From Clusia tigrina (Eukaryota; Arthropoda; Insecta; Diptera; Clusiidae), in the NCBI GenBank assembly GCA_920105625.2, contig CAKKTE020000328.1:1550001-1614000 (forward strand): 64,000 bases of DNA, in the 5' to 3' direction. Position numbers and translations under genes: made by a program. Of this stretch, positions 36,151 through 46,850 are shown piece by piece. The notes beneath the pieces are model-generated. The model was not told the origin of the DNA. It did no database searches and worked only from the letters and a program-made list of their open reading frames with translations. Within the stretch, counting starts at the first letter, position 1, and every line of letters begins with the position of its first letter.

Positions 36151-38301
36151 CAAGCAATTGTATATTTCAAATTTTGATAGGTGTAGGACGTACCGTATAG
36201 AAGTTAGGGCCATTTGAAGTTTTATTGGTGTTTGATTTGGGACTCAAGGGTAGCATAGCTTTGAGCGATGGCTTAAATTGACAAGAGGCTCGAGTACTTT
36301 ATTGTTACAAAATTTCAAGGTTTTATGACGCTCCAGTAATAATTTACAAGCATTTGTATGTTGCAAACCTTGATAGGTGTAGGACGTACCATATAGAAGT
36401 AAGGGCCATTTGAAGTTTTATCAGTGTTTGATTTGGGACTCAAGGGTAGCATAGCTTTGAGCGATAACTTAAATTGACAAGAGGCTCGAGTACCTTATTG
36501 TTACAAAATTTCAAGGTTTTATGACGCCCCAGTAAAAAGTTACAAGCATTTGTATGTTGCAAACTTTGATAGGTGTAGGACATACCGTATAGAAGTTTGG
36601 GCCATTTGAAATTTTATTAGTGTTTGATTTGGAACTCAAGGGTAGCATAGCTTTGAGCGATAGCTTAAATTGACAAGAGGCTCGAGTACTTTATTGTTAC
36701 AAAATTTCAAGGTTTTATGACGCTCCAGTAAAAAGTTACAAGCATATGTATGCTGCAAACTTTGATAGGTGTAGGATGTACCGTATAGAAGTTAGGCCCA
36801 TTTAAAGTTTTATCAGTGTTTGATTTGGGACTCAAGGGTAGCATAGCTTTGAGCGATAGCTTAAATTGACAAGAGGCTCGAGTACTTTATTGTTACAAAA
36901 TTTCAAGGTTTTATTACGCTCCAGTAAAAAGTTACCAGCATTTGTATGTTGCAAACTTTGATAGGTATAGGGCGTACCGTATAGAAGTTAGGGCCATTTG
37001 TAGTTTTCTCAGTGTTTCATTTGGGACTCAAGGGTAGCATAGCTTTGAGCAATAGCTTAAATTGACAAGAGGCTCGAGTACTTTATTGTTACAAAATTTC
37101 AAGGTCTTATGACGCTCCAGTAAAAAGTTTCAAGCATTTGTATGTTGCAAACTTTGATAGGTGTAGGACGTACAGAAGTTAGGGCCATTTGAAGTTTTAT
37201 CAGTGTTTGATTTGGGACTCAAGGGTAGCATTGCTTTGAGCGATAGCTTAAATTGACAAGAGGATCGAGTACTTTATTGTTACAAAATTTCAAGGTTTTA
37301 TGACGCTCCAGTAAAAAGTTACAAGCATTTGTATGTTGCAAACTTTGATAGGTGTAGGGCGTACCGTATAGAAGTTAGGGCCATTTGAAGTTTTCTCAGT
37401 GTTTCATTTGGGACTCAAGGGTAGCATAGCTTTGAGCGATAGCTTAAATTGACAAGAGGCTCGAGTATTTTATTGTTACAAAATTTCAAGGTTTTATGAC
37501 GCTCCAGTAAAAAGTTACAAGCATTAGTATGTTGCAAACTTTGATAGGTGTAGGACGTACCGTATAGAAGTTAGGGCCATTTGAAGTTTTATCAGTGTTT
37601 GATTTGGGACTCAAGGGTAGCATAGCTTTGAGCGATATCTTAAATTGACAAGAGGCTCGAGTACTTTATTGTTACAAAATTTCAAGGTCTTATGACGCTC
37701 CAGTAAAAAGTTACAAGCATTTGTATGTTGCAAACTTTGATAGGTGTAGGACGTACCGTATAGAAGTTAGGGCCATTTGAAGTTTTATCATTGTTTGATT
37801 TGGGAGTCAAGGGTAGCATAGCTTTGAGCGATAGCTTAAATTGACAAGAGGCTCGAGTACTTTATTGTTACAAAATTTCAAGGTTTTATGACGCTCCAGT
37901 AAAAATTTACAAGCATTAGTATGTTGCAAACTTTGATAGGTGTAGGACGTACCGTATAGAAGTTAGGGCCATTTGAAGTTTTATCAGTGTTTGATTTGGG
38001 ACTCAAGGGTAGCATAGCTTTGAGCGATATCTTAAATTGACAAGAGGCTCGAGTACTTTATTGTTACAAAATTTCAAGGTCTTATGACGCTCCAGTAAAA
38101 AGTTACAAGCATTTGTATGTTGCAAACTTTGATAGGTGTAGGACGTACCGTATAGAAGTTAGGCCCATTTGAAGTTTTATCAGTGTTTGATTTGGGACTC
38201 AAGGGTAGCATATCTTTGAGCGGTGGCTTAAATTGACAAGAGGCTCGAGTACTTTATTGTTACAAAATTTCAAGGTTTTATGACGCTCCAGTAAAAAGTT
38301 A
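36151..38301 (+). repeat. HOR domain E, unit 1 (2151 bp)
   Basis: The unit is defined by CAAGCAATTGTATATTTC at 36151, 38302 and 40061. Its length is eleven monomers less the 5 bp of the deletion near 37171. Other markers are CCAGTAATAATTTAC, GCAAACCTTGAT, ACGCCCCAG and GGAACTCAAGG. Confidence 0.87.
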
Positions 38302-40060
38302 CAAGCAATTGTATATTTCAAATTTTGATAGGTGTAGGACGTACCGTATAGAAGTTAGGGCCATTTGAAGTTTTATTGGTGTTTGATTTGGGACTCAAGG
38401 GTAGCATAGCTTTGAGCGATGGCTTAAATTGACAAGAGGCTCGAGTACTTTATTGTTACAAAATTTCAAGGTTTTATGACGCTCCAGTAATAATTTACAA
38501 GCATTTGTATGTTGCAAACCTTGATAGGTGTAGGACGTACCATATAGAAGTAAGGGCCATTTGAAGTTTTATCAGTGTTTGATTTGGGACTCAAGGGTAG
38601 CATAGCTTTGAGCGATAACTTAAATTGACAAGAGGCTCGAGTACCTTATTGTTACAAAATTTCAAGGTTTTATGACGCCCCAGTAAAAAGTTACAAGCAT
38701 TTGTATGTTGCAAACTTTGATAGGTGTAGGACATACCGTATAGAAGTTTGGGCCATTTGAAATTTTATTAGTGTTTGATTTGGAACTCAAGGGTAGCATA
38801 GCTTTGAGCGATAGCTTAAATTGACAAGAGGCTCGAGTACTTTATTGTTACAAAATTTCAAGGTTTTATGACGCTCCAGTAAAAAGTTACAAGCATATGT
38901 ATGCTGCAAACTTTGATAGGTGTAGGATGTACCGTATAGAAGTTAGGCCCATTTAAAGTTTTATCAGTGTTTGATTTGGGACTCAAGGGTAGCATAGCTT
39001 TGAGCGATAGCTTAAATTGACAAGAGGCTCGAGTACTTTATTGTTACAAAATTTCAAGGTTTTATTACGCTCCAGTAAAAAGTTACAAGCATTTGTATGT
39101 TGCAAACTTTGATAGGTATAGGGCGTACCGTATAGAAGTTAGGGCCATTTGTAGTTTTCTCAGTGTTTCATTTGGGACTCAAGGGTAGCATAGCTTTGAG
39201 CAATAGCTTAAATTGACAAGAGGCTCGAGTACTTTATTGTTACAAAATTTCAAGGTCTTATGACGCTCCAGTAAAAAGTTTCAAGCATTTGTATGTTGCA
39301 AACTTTGATAGGTGTAGGACGTACAGAAGTTAGGGCCATTTGAAGTTTTATCAGTGTTTGATTTGGGACTCAAGGGTAGCATTGCTTTGAGCGATAGCTT
39401 AAATTGACAAGAGGCTCGAGTACTTTATTGTTACAAAATTTCAAGGTTTTATGACGCTCCAGTAAAAAGTTACAAGCATTTGTATGTTGCAAACTTTGAT
39501 AGGTGTAGGGCGTACCGTATAGAAGTTAGGGCCATTTGAAGTTTTCTCAGTGTTTCATTTGGGACTCAAGGGTAGCATAGCTTTGAGCGATAGCTTAAAT
39601 TGACAAGAGGCTCGAGTATTTTATTGTTACAAAATTTCAAGGTTTTATGACGCTCCAGTAAAAAGTTACAAGCATTAGTATGTTGCAAACTTTGATAGGT
39701 GTAGGACGTACCGTATAGAAGTTAGGGCCATTTGAAGTTTTATCAGTGTTTGATTTGGGACTCAAGGGTAGCATAGCTTTGAGCGATATCTTAAATTGAC
39801 AAGAGGCTCGAGTACTTTATTGTTACAAAATTTCAAGGTCTTATGACGCTCCAGTAAAAAGTTACAAGCATTTGTATGTTGCAAACTTTGATAGGTGTAG
39901 GACGTACCGTATAGAAGTTAGGCCCATTTGAAGTTTTATCAGTGTTTGATTTGGGACTCAAGGGTAGCATATCTTTGAGCGGTGGCTTAAATTGACAAGA
40001 GGCTCGAGTACTTTATTGTTACAAAATTTCAAGGTTTTATGACGCTCCAGTAAAAAGTTA
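38302..40060 (+). repeat. HOR domain E, unit 2 (1759 bp)
   Basis: It repeats unit 1 but is shorter by exactly 392 bp, two monomers. It keeps the 5-bp deletion near 39322. The missing pair corresponds to the region of unit 1 around 37740-38130. Confidence 0.87.
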
Positions 40061-42440
40061 CAAGCAATTGTATATTTCAAATTTTGATAGGTGTAGGACG
40101 TACCGTATAGAAGTTAGGGCCATTTGAAGTTTTATTGGTGTTTGATTTGGGACTCAAGGGTAGCATAGCTTTGAGCGATGGCTTAAATTGACAAGAGGCT
40201 CGAGTACTTTATTGTTACAAAATTTCAAGGTTTTATGACGCTCCAGTAAAAATTTACAAGCATTTGTATGTTGCAAACCTTGATAGGTGTAGGACGTACC
40301 ATATAGAAGTAAGGGCCATTTGAAGTTTTATCAGTGTTTGATTTGGGACTCAAGGGTAGCATAGCTTTGAGCGATAACTTAAATTGACAAGAGGCTCGAG
40401 TACCTTATTGTTACAAAATTTCAAGGTTTTATGACGCCCCAGTAAAAAGTTACAAGCATTTGTATGTTGCAAACTTTGATAGGTGTAGGACATACCGTAT
40501 AGAAGTTTGGGCCATTTGAAGTTTTCTCAGTGTTTGATTTGGGACTCAAGGGTAGCATAGCTTTGAGCGATAGCTTAAATTGACAAGAGGCTCCAGTACT
40601 TTATTCTTACAAAATTTCAAGGTTTTATGACGCTCCAGTAAAAAGTTACAAGCATTTGTATGTTGCAAACTTTGATAGGTGTAGGGCGTACCGTATAGAA
40701 GTTAGGGCCATTTGAGGTTTTCTCAGTGTTTCATTGGGACTCAAGGGTAGCATAGCTTTGAGCGACAGCTTAAATTGACAAGAGGCTCGAGTACGTTATT
40801 GTTACAAAATTTCAAGTTTTTATGACGCTCCAGTAAAAAGTTACATGCATTTGTATATTGCAAATTTTGATAGGTGTAGGACGTACCGTATAGAAGTTAG
40901 GGCCATTTGAAATTTTATCGGTGTTTGATTTGGGACTCAAGGGTAGCATAGCTTTGAGCGATAACTTAAATTGACAAGAGGCCCGAGTACTTTATTGTTA
41001 CAAAATTTGAAGGTTTTATGACGTTCCAGTAAAAAGGTACAAGCATTTGTATGCTGCAAACTTTGATAGGTGTAGGACGTACCATATAGAAGTTAGGGCC
41101 ATTTGAAGTTTTATGAGTGTTTGATTTGGGACTCAAGGGTAGCATAACTATGAGCGATAACTTAAATTGACAAAATGCTCGAGTACTATACTGTTAAAAA
41201 ATTTCAAGGTTTTCTGACGCTCCAATAAAAAGTTACAAGCATTTGTATGTTGCAAACTTTGATAGGTGTAGGACGTACCGTATAGAAGTTAGGGCCATTT
41301 GAAGTTTTATAAGTGTTTGATTTGGGACTCAAGGGTAGCATAGCTTTGAGCGATAGCTTAAATTGACAAGAGGCTCAAGTACTTTATTATTACAAATTTT
41401 CAAGATTTTATGACCTTAAAGTAAAAAGTTACAAGCATTTGTATGTTGCAAAATTTGATAGGTGTAGGACGTACCGTAAAGAAGTTGGAGCCATTTGAAG
41501 TTTTATCAGTGTTTGATTTGGGGCTCAAGGGTGCCATAGCTTTGAGCGATAGCTTAAATTGACAAGAGGCTCGAGTACTTTATTGTTACAAAATTTCAAG
41601 GTCTTATGACGCTCCAGTAAAAAGTTACAAGCATTTGTATGTTGCAAACTTTGATAGGTGTAGGACGTACCGTATAGAAGTTAGGGCCATTTGAAGTTTT
41701 CTCAGTGTTTGCTTTGGGACACAAGGGTAGCATAGCTTTGAGCGATAGCTTAAATTGACAAGAGGCTCGAGTACTTTATTGTTACAAAATTTCAAGGTTT
41801 TATGACGCTCCAGTAAAAAGTTACAAGCATTTGTATGTTGCAAACTTTGAAAGGTGTAGAACGTACCATATAGAAGTTAGGGCCATTTGAAGTTTTATCA
41901 GTGTTTGATTTGGGACTCAAGGGTAGCATAGCTTTGAGCGATAGCTTAAATTGACAAGAGGCTCGAGTACTTTATTGTTAGAAAATTTCAAGGTCTTATG
42001 ACGCTCCAGTAAAAAGTTACAAGCATTTGTATGTTGCAAACTTTGATAGGTGTAGGACGTACCGCATAGAATTTAGGGCCATTTGAAGTTTTATCATTGT
42101 TTGATTTGGGACTCGAGGGTAGCATAGCTTTGAGCGATGGCTTAAATTGACAAGAGGCTCGAGTACTTTATTGTTACAAAATTTCAAGGTTTTATGACGC
42201 TCCAGTAAAAATTTACAAGCATTTGTATGTTGCAAACTTTGATAGGTGTAGGACGTACCATATAGAAGTAAGCGCCATTTGAAGTTTTATCACTGTTTGA
42301 TTTGGGACTCAAGGGTAGCATAGCTTTGAGCGATAACTTAAATTGACAAGAGGCTCGAGTACCTTATTGTTACAAAATTTCAAGGTTTTATGACGCCCCA
42401 GTAAAAAGTTACAAGCATTTGTATGTTGCAAACTTTGATA
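40061..42440 (+). repeat. Segment duplicated 21.9 kb downstream (first copy)
   Basis: It starts like a third domain E unit (CAAGCAATTG, GCAAACCTTGAT, ACGCCCCAG). It then continues with markers that recur at 62-64 kb: GTTTCATTGGGACTC (40731), GAGGCCCGAGTAC, AGCATAACTATGAGC (41141), CTTAAA block (41415), GTACCGTAAAG, GGGGCTCAAGGGTGCC, and GCATAGAATTTAGGG (about 42063). The distance is 21944 bp up to about 41600 and 21552 bp after about 42017, a 392-bp (two-monomer) difference. Confidence 0.85.
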
Positions 42441-43854
42441 GGTGTAGGTCATACCGTATAGAAGTTTGGGCCATTTGAAGTTTTCTCAGTGTTTGATTTG
42501 GGACTCAAGGGTAGCATAGCTTTGAGCGATAGCTTAAATTGACAAGAGGCTCCAGTACTTTATTGTTACAAAATTTCAAGGTTTTATGACGCTCCAGTAA
42601 AAAGTTACAAGCATTTGTATGTTGCAAACTTTGATAGGTGTAGGGCGTACCGTATAGAAGTTAGGGCCATTTGAGGTTTTCTCAGTGTTTCATTTGGGAC
42701 TCAAGGGTAGCATAGCTTTGAGCGATAGCTTAAATTGACAAGAGGCTCGAGTACTTTATTGTTACAAAATTTCAAGGTTTTATGACGCTCCAGTAAAAAG
42801 TTACAAGCATTTGTATGTTGCAAACTTCGATAGGTGTAGGACGTACCGTATAGAAGTTAGGGCCATTTGAAGTTTTATCAGTGTTTGATTTGGGACTCAA
42901 GGGTAGCATAGCTTTGAGCGATAGCTTAAATTGACATAGGCTCGAGTACTTTATTGTTACAAAATTTCAAGGTGTTATGACGCTCCAGTAAAAAGTTACA
43001 AGCATTTGTATGTTGCAAACTTTGATAGGTGTAGGACGTACCGTATAGAAGTTAGGGCCATTTGAAGTTTTATCGGTGTTTGATTTGGGACTCAAGGGTA
43101 GCATAGCTTTGAGCGATAACTTAAATTGACAAGAGGCTCGAGTACTTTATTGTTACAAAATTTGAAGGTTTTATGACGCTCCAGTAAAAAGGTACAAGCA
43201 TTTGTATGCTGCAAACTTTGATAGATGTAGGGCGTACCGTATAGAAGTTAGGGCCATTTGAAGTTTTATCAGTGTTTGATTTGGGACTCAAGGGTAGCAT
43301 AGCTATGAGCGATAACTTAAATTGACAAAATGCTCGAGTACTATACTGTTAAAAAATTTCAAGGTTTTCTGACGCTCCAGTAAAAAGTTACAAGCATTTG
43401 TATGTTGCAAACTTCGATAGGTGTAGGACGTACCGTATAGAAGTTAGGGCCATTTGAAGTTTTATCAGTGTTTGATTTGGGACTCAAGGGTAGCATAGCT
43501 TTGAGCGATAGCTTAAATTGACAAGAGGCTCGAGTACTTTATTGTTACAAAATTTCAAGGTTTTATGACGCTCCAGTAAAAAGTTACAAGCATTTGTATG
43601 TTGCAAACTTCGATAGGTGTAGGACGTACCGTATAGAAGTTAGGGCCATTTGAAGTTTTATCAGTGTTTGATTTGGGACTCAAGGGTAGCATAGCTTTGA
43701 GCGATAGCTTAAATTGACATAGGCTCGAGTACTTTATTGTTACAAAATTTCAAGGTGTTATGACGCTCCAGTAAAAAGTTACAAGCATTTGTATGTTGCA
43801 AACTTTGATAGGTGTAGGACGTACCGTATAGAAGTTAGGGCCATTTGAAGTTTT
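42441..43854 (+). repeat. HOR domain F, four-monomer (783-bp) repeat region
   Basis: The GACATAGGCTCG variant, a 1-bp deletion, occurs at 42933 and 43716, 783 bp apart (four monomers less 1). It is linked in both places with CAAACTTCGATAGG before it and AAGGTGTTATGACG after it. One divergent monomer with ACTATACTG (43340) sits between them. Confidence 0.8.
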
Positions 43855-44442
43855 ATAAGTGTTTGATTTGGGTCTCAAGGGTAGCATAGCTTTGAGCGAT
43901 AGCTTAAATTGACAAGAGGCTCAAGTACTTTATTATTACAAAATTTCAAGATTTTATGACCTTAAAGTAAAAAGCTACAAGCATTTGTATGTTGCAAAAT
44001 TTGATAGGTGTAGGATGTACCGTATAGAAGTTGGGGCTATTTGAAGTTTTATCAGTGTTTGATTTGGGGCTCAAGGGTGCCATAGCTTTGAGCGATAGCT
44101 TAAATTGACAAGAGGCTCGAGTACTTTATTGTTACAAAATTTCAAGGTCTTATGACGCTCCAGTAAAAAGTTACAAGCATTTGTATGTTGCAAACTTTGA
44201 TAGGTGTAGGACGTACCGCATAGAAGTTAGGGCCATTTGAAGTTTTATCATTGTTTGATTTGGGACTCAAGGGTAGCATAGTTTTGAGCGATAGCTTAAA
44301 TTGACAAGAGGCTCGAGTACTTTATTGTTACAAAATTTCAAGGTTTTATGACGCTCCAGTAAAAAGTTACAAGCATTTGTATGTTGCAAACTTTGATAGG
44401 TGTAGGACGTACCGTATAGAAGTTATGGCCATTTGAAGTTTT
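43855..44442 (+). repeat. 588-bp trimer HOR, copy 1
   Basis: Three consecutive monomer types make the unit: one with GGGTCTCAAGGG, CAAGTACTTTATTATTAC and GACCTTAAAGTAAAAAGC; one with GGGGCTCAAGGGTGCC and ACCGCATAGAAG; and one with TTATCATTG and AGCATAGTTTTGAG. The CTTAAA block is at 43961, 44549 and 45137, exactly 588 bp (three monomers) apart. Confidence 0.9.
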
Positions 44443-45030
44443 ATAAGTGTTTGATTTGGGTCTCAAGGGTAGCATAGCTTTGAGCGATAGCTTAAATTGA
44501 CAAGAGGCTCAAGTACTTTATTATTACAAAATTTCAAGATTTTATGACCTTAAAGTAAAAAGCTACAAGCATTTGTATGTTGCAAAATTTGATAGGTGTA
44601 GGATGTACCGTATAGAAGTTGGGGCTATTTGAAGTTTTATCAGTGTTTGATTTGGGGCTCAAGGGTGCCATAGCTTTGAGCGATAGCTTAAATTGACAAG
44701 AGGCTCGAGTACTTTATTGTTACAAAATTTCAAGGTCTTATGACGCTCCAGTAAAAAGTTACAAGCATTTGTATGTTGCAAACTTTGATAGGTGTAGGAC
44801 GTACCGCATAGAAGTTAGGGCCATTTGAAGTTTTATCATTGTTTGATTTGGGACTCAAGGGTAGCATAGTTTTGAGCGATAGCTTAAATGGACAAGAGGC
44901 TCGAGTACTTTATTGTTACAAAATTTCAAGGTTTTATGACGCTCCAGTAAAAAGTTACAAGCATTTGTATGTTGCAAACTTTGATAGGTGTAGGACGTAC
45001 CGTATAGCAGTTAGGGCCATTTGAAGTTTT
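44443..45030 (+). repeat. 588-bp trimer HOR, copy 2
   Basis: It repeats copy 1 almost base for base. Private changes include TTAAATGGACAAG (44888) and GTATAGCAGTTAGGG near its end, the latter shared with copy 3. An open frame of 61 codons on the plus strand at 44839 arises from these substitutions and is not a gene. Confidence 0.9.
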
Positions 45031-45618
45031 CTCAGTGTTTGATTTGGGACACAAGGGTAGCATAGCTTTGAGCGATAGCTTAAATTGACAAGAGGCTCAA
45101 GTACTTTATTATTACAAAATTTCAAGATTTTATGACCTTAAAGTAAAAAGCTACAAGCATTTGTATGTTGCAAAATTTGATAGGTGTAGGATGTACCGTA
45201 TAGAAGTTGGGGCTATTTGAAGTTTTATCAGTGTTTGATTTGGGGCTCAAGGGTGCCATAGCTTTGAGCGGTAGCTTAAATTGACAAGAGGCTCGAGTAC
45301 TTTATTGTTACAAAATTTCAAGGTCTTATGACGCTCCAGTAAAAAGTTACAAGCATTTGTATGTTGCAAACTTTGATAGGTGTAGGACGTACCGCATAGA
45401 AGTTAGGGCCATTTGAAGTTTTATCATTGTTTGATTTGGGACTCAAGGGTAGCATAGTTTTGAGCGATAGCTTAAATTGACAAGAGGCTCGAGTACTTTA
45501 TTGTTACAAAATTTCAAGGTTTTATGACGCTCCAGTAAAAAGTTACAAGCATTTGTATGTTGCAAACTTTGATAGGTGTAGGACGTACCGTATAGCAGTT
45601 AGGGCCATTTGAAGTTTT
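45031..45618 (+). repeat. 588-bp trimer HOR, copy 3
   Basis: Same three monomer types. Its leading junction reads TTCTCAGTGTTTGATTTGGGACACAAGG in place of TTATAAGTG with GGGTCTCAAGG, and the same leading junction follows the copy at about 45619. So the exchange points lie inside this part of the monomer. Confidence 0.89.
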
Positions 45619-46850
45619 CTCAGTGTTTGATTTGGGACACAAGGGTAGCATAGCTTTGAGCGATAGCTTAAATTGACAAGAGGCTCGAGTACTTTATTGT
45701 TACAAAATTTCAAGGTTTTATGACGCTCCAGTAAAAAGTTACAAGCATTTGTATGTTGAAAACTTTGAAAGGTGTAGAACGTACCATATAGAAGTTAGGG
45801 CCATTTGAAGTTTTATCAGTGTTTGATTTGGGACTCAAGGGTAGCATAGCTTTGAGCGATAGCTTAAATTGACAAGAGGCTCGAGTACTTTATTGTTACA
45901 AAATTTCAAGGTCTTATGACGCTCCAGTAAAAAGTTACAAGCATTTGTATGTTGCAAACTTTGATAGGTGTAGGACGTACCGCATAGAAGTTAGGGCCAT
46001 TTGAAGTTTTATCATTGTTTGATTTGGGACTCAAGGGTAGCATAGTTTTGAGCGATGGCTTAAATTGACAAGAGGCTCGAGTACTTTATTGTTACAAAAT
46101 TTCAAGGTTTTATGACGCTCCAGTAAAAATTTACAAGCATTTGTATGTTGCAAACTTTGATAGGTGTAGGACGTACCATATAGAAGTAAGGGCCATTTGA
46201 AGTTTTATCAGTGTTTGATTTGGGACTCAAGTGTAGCATAGCTTTGAGCGATAACTTAAATTGACAAGAGGCTCGAGTACTTTATTGTTACAAAATTTCA
46301 AGGTTTTATGACGCTCCAGTAAAAAGTTACAAGCATTTGTATGTTGCAAACTTTGATAGGTGTAGGACATACCATATAGAAGTTTGGGCCATTTGAAGTT
46401 TTCTCAGTGTTTGATTTGGGACTCAAGGGTATCATAGCTTTGAGCGATAGCTTACATTGACAAGAGGCTCCAGTACTTTATTGTTACAAAATTTCAAGGT
46501 TTTATGACGCTCCAGTAAAAAGTTACAAGCATTTATATGTTGCAAACTTTGATAGGTGTAGGGCGTACCGTATAGAAGTTAGGGCCATTTGAGGTTTTCT
46601 CATTGTTTCATTTGGAACTCAAGGGTACCATAGCTTTGAGCGATAGCTTAAATTGACAAGAGGCTCGAGTACTTTATTGTTACAAAATTTCAAGGTTTTA
46701 TGACGCTCCAGTAAAAAGTTACAAGCATTTGTATGTTGCAAACTTCGATAGGTGTAGGACGTACCGTATAGAAGTTAGGGCCATTTGAAGTTTTATCAGT
46801 GTTTGATTTGTGACTCAAGGGTAGCATAGCTTTGAGCGATAGCTTAAATT
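45619..46850 (+). repeat. Domain F segment between the trimer block and the 2939-bp unit
   Basis: Six to seven monomers. The beginning (GGGACACAAGG, TTGAAAACTTTGAAAGGTGTAGAACG) resembles 41710-41880. The later part (GACTCAAGTGTAGC at 46227, GGTATCATAGC, GCTTACATTGAC, GGCTCCAGTAC) recurs 2939 bp further on at about 49140-49790. Confidence 0.78.

Noticed and set aside
41625..42235. Minus-strand open frames of 72 codons in neighbouring monomers, repeated at 63569
   Set aside because: Each lies in a chance stop-free stretch of the satellite. The duplicate at 63569 is explained by the 21.9-kb segment duplication.
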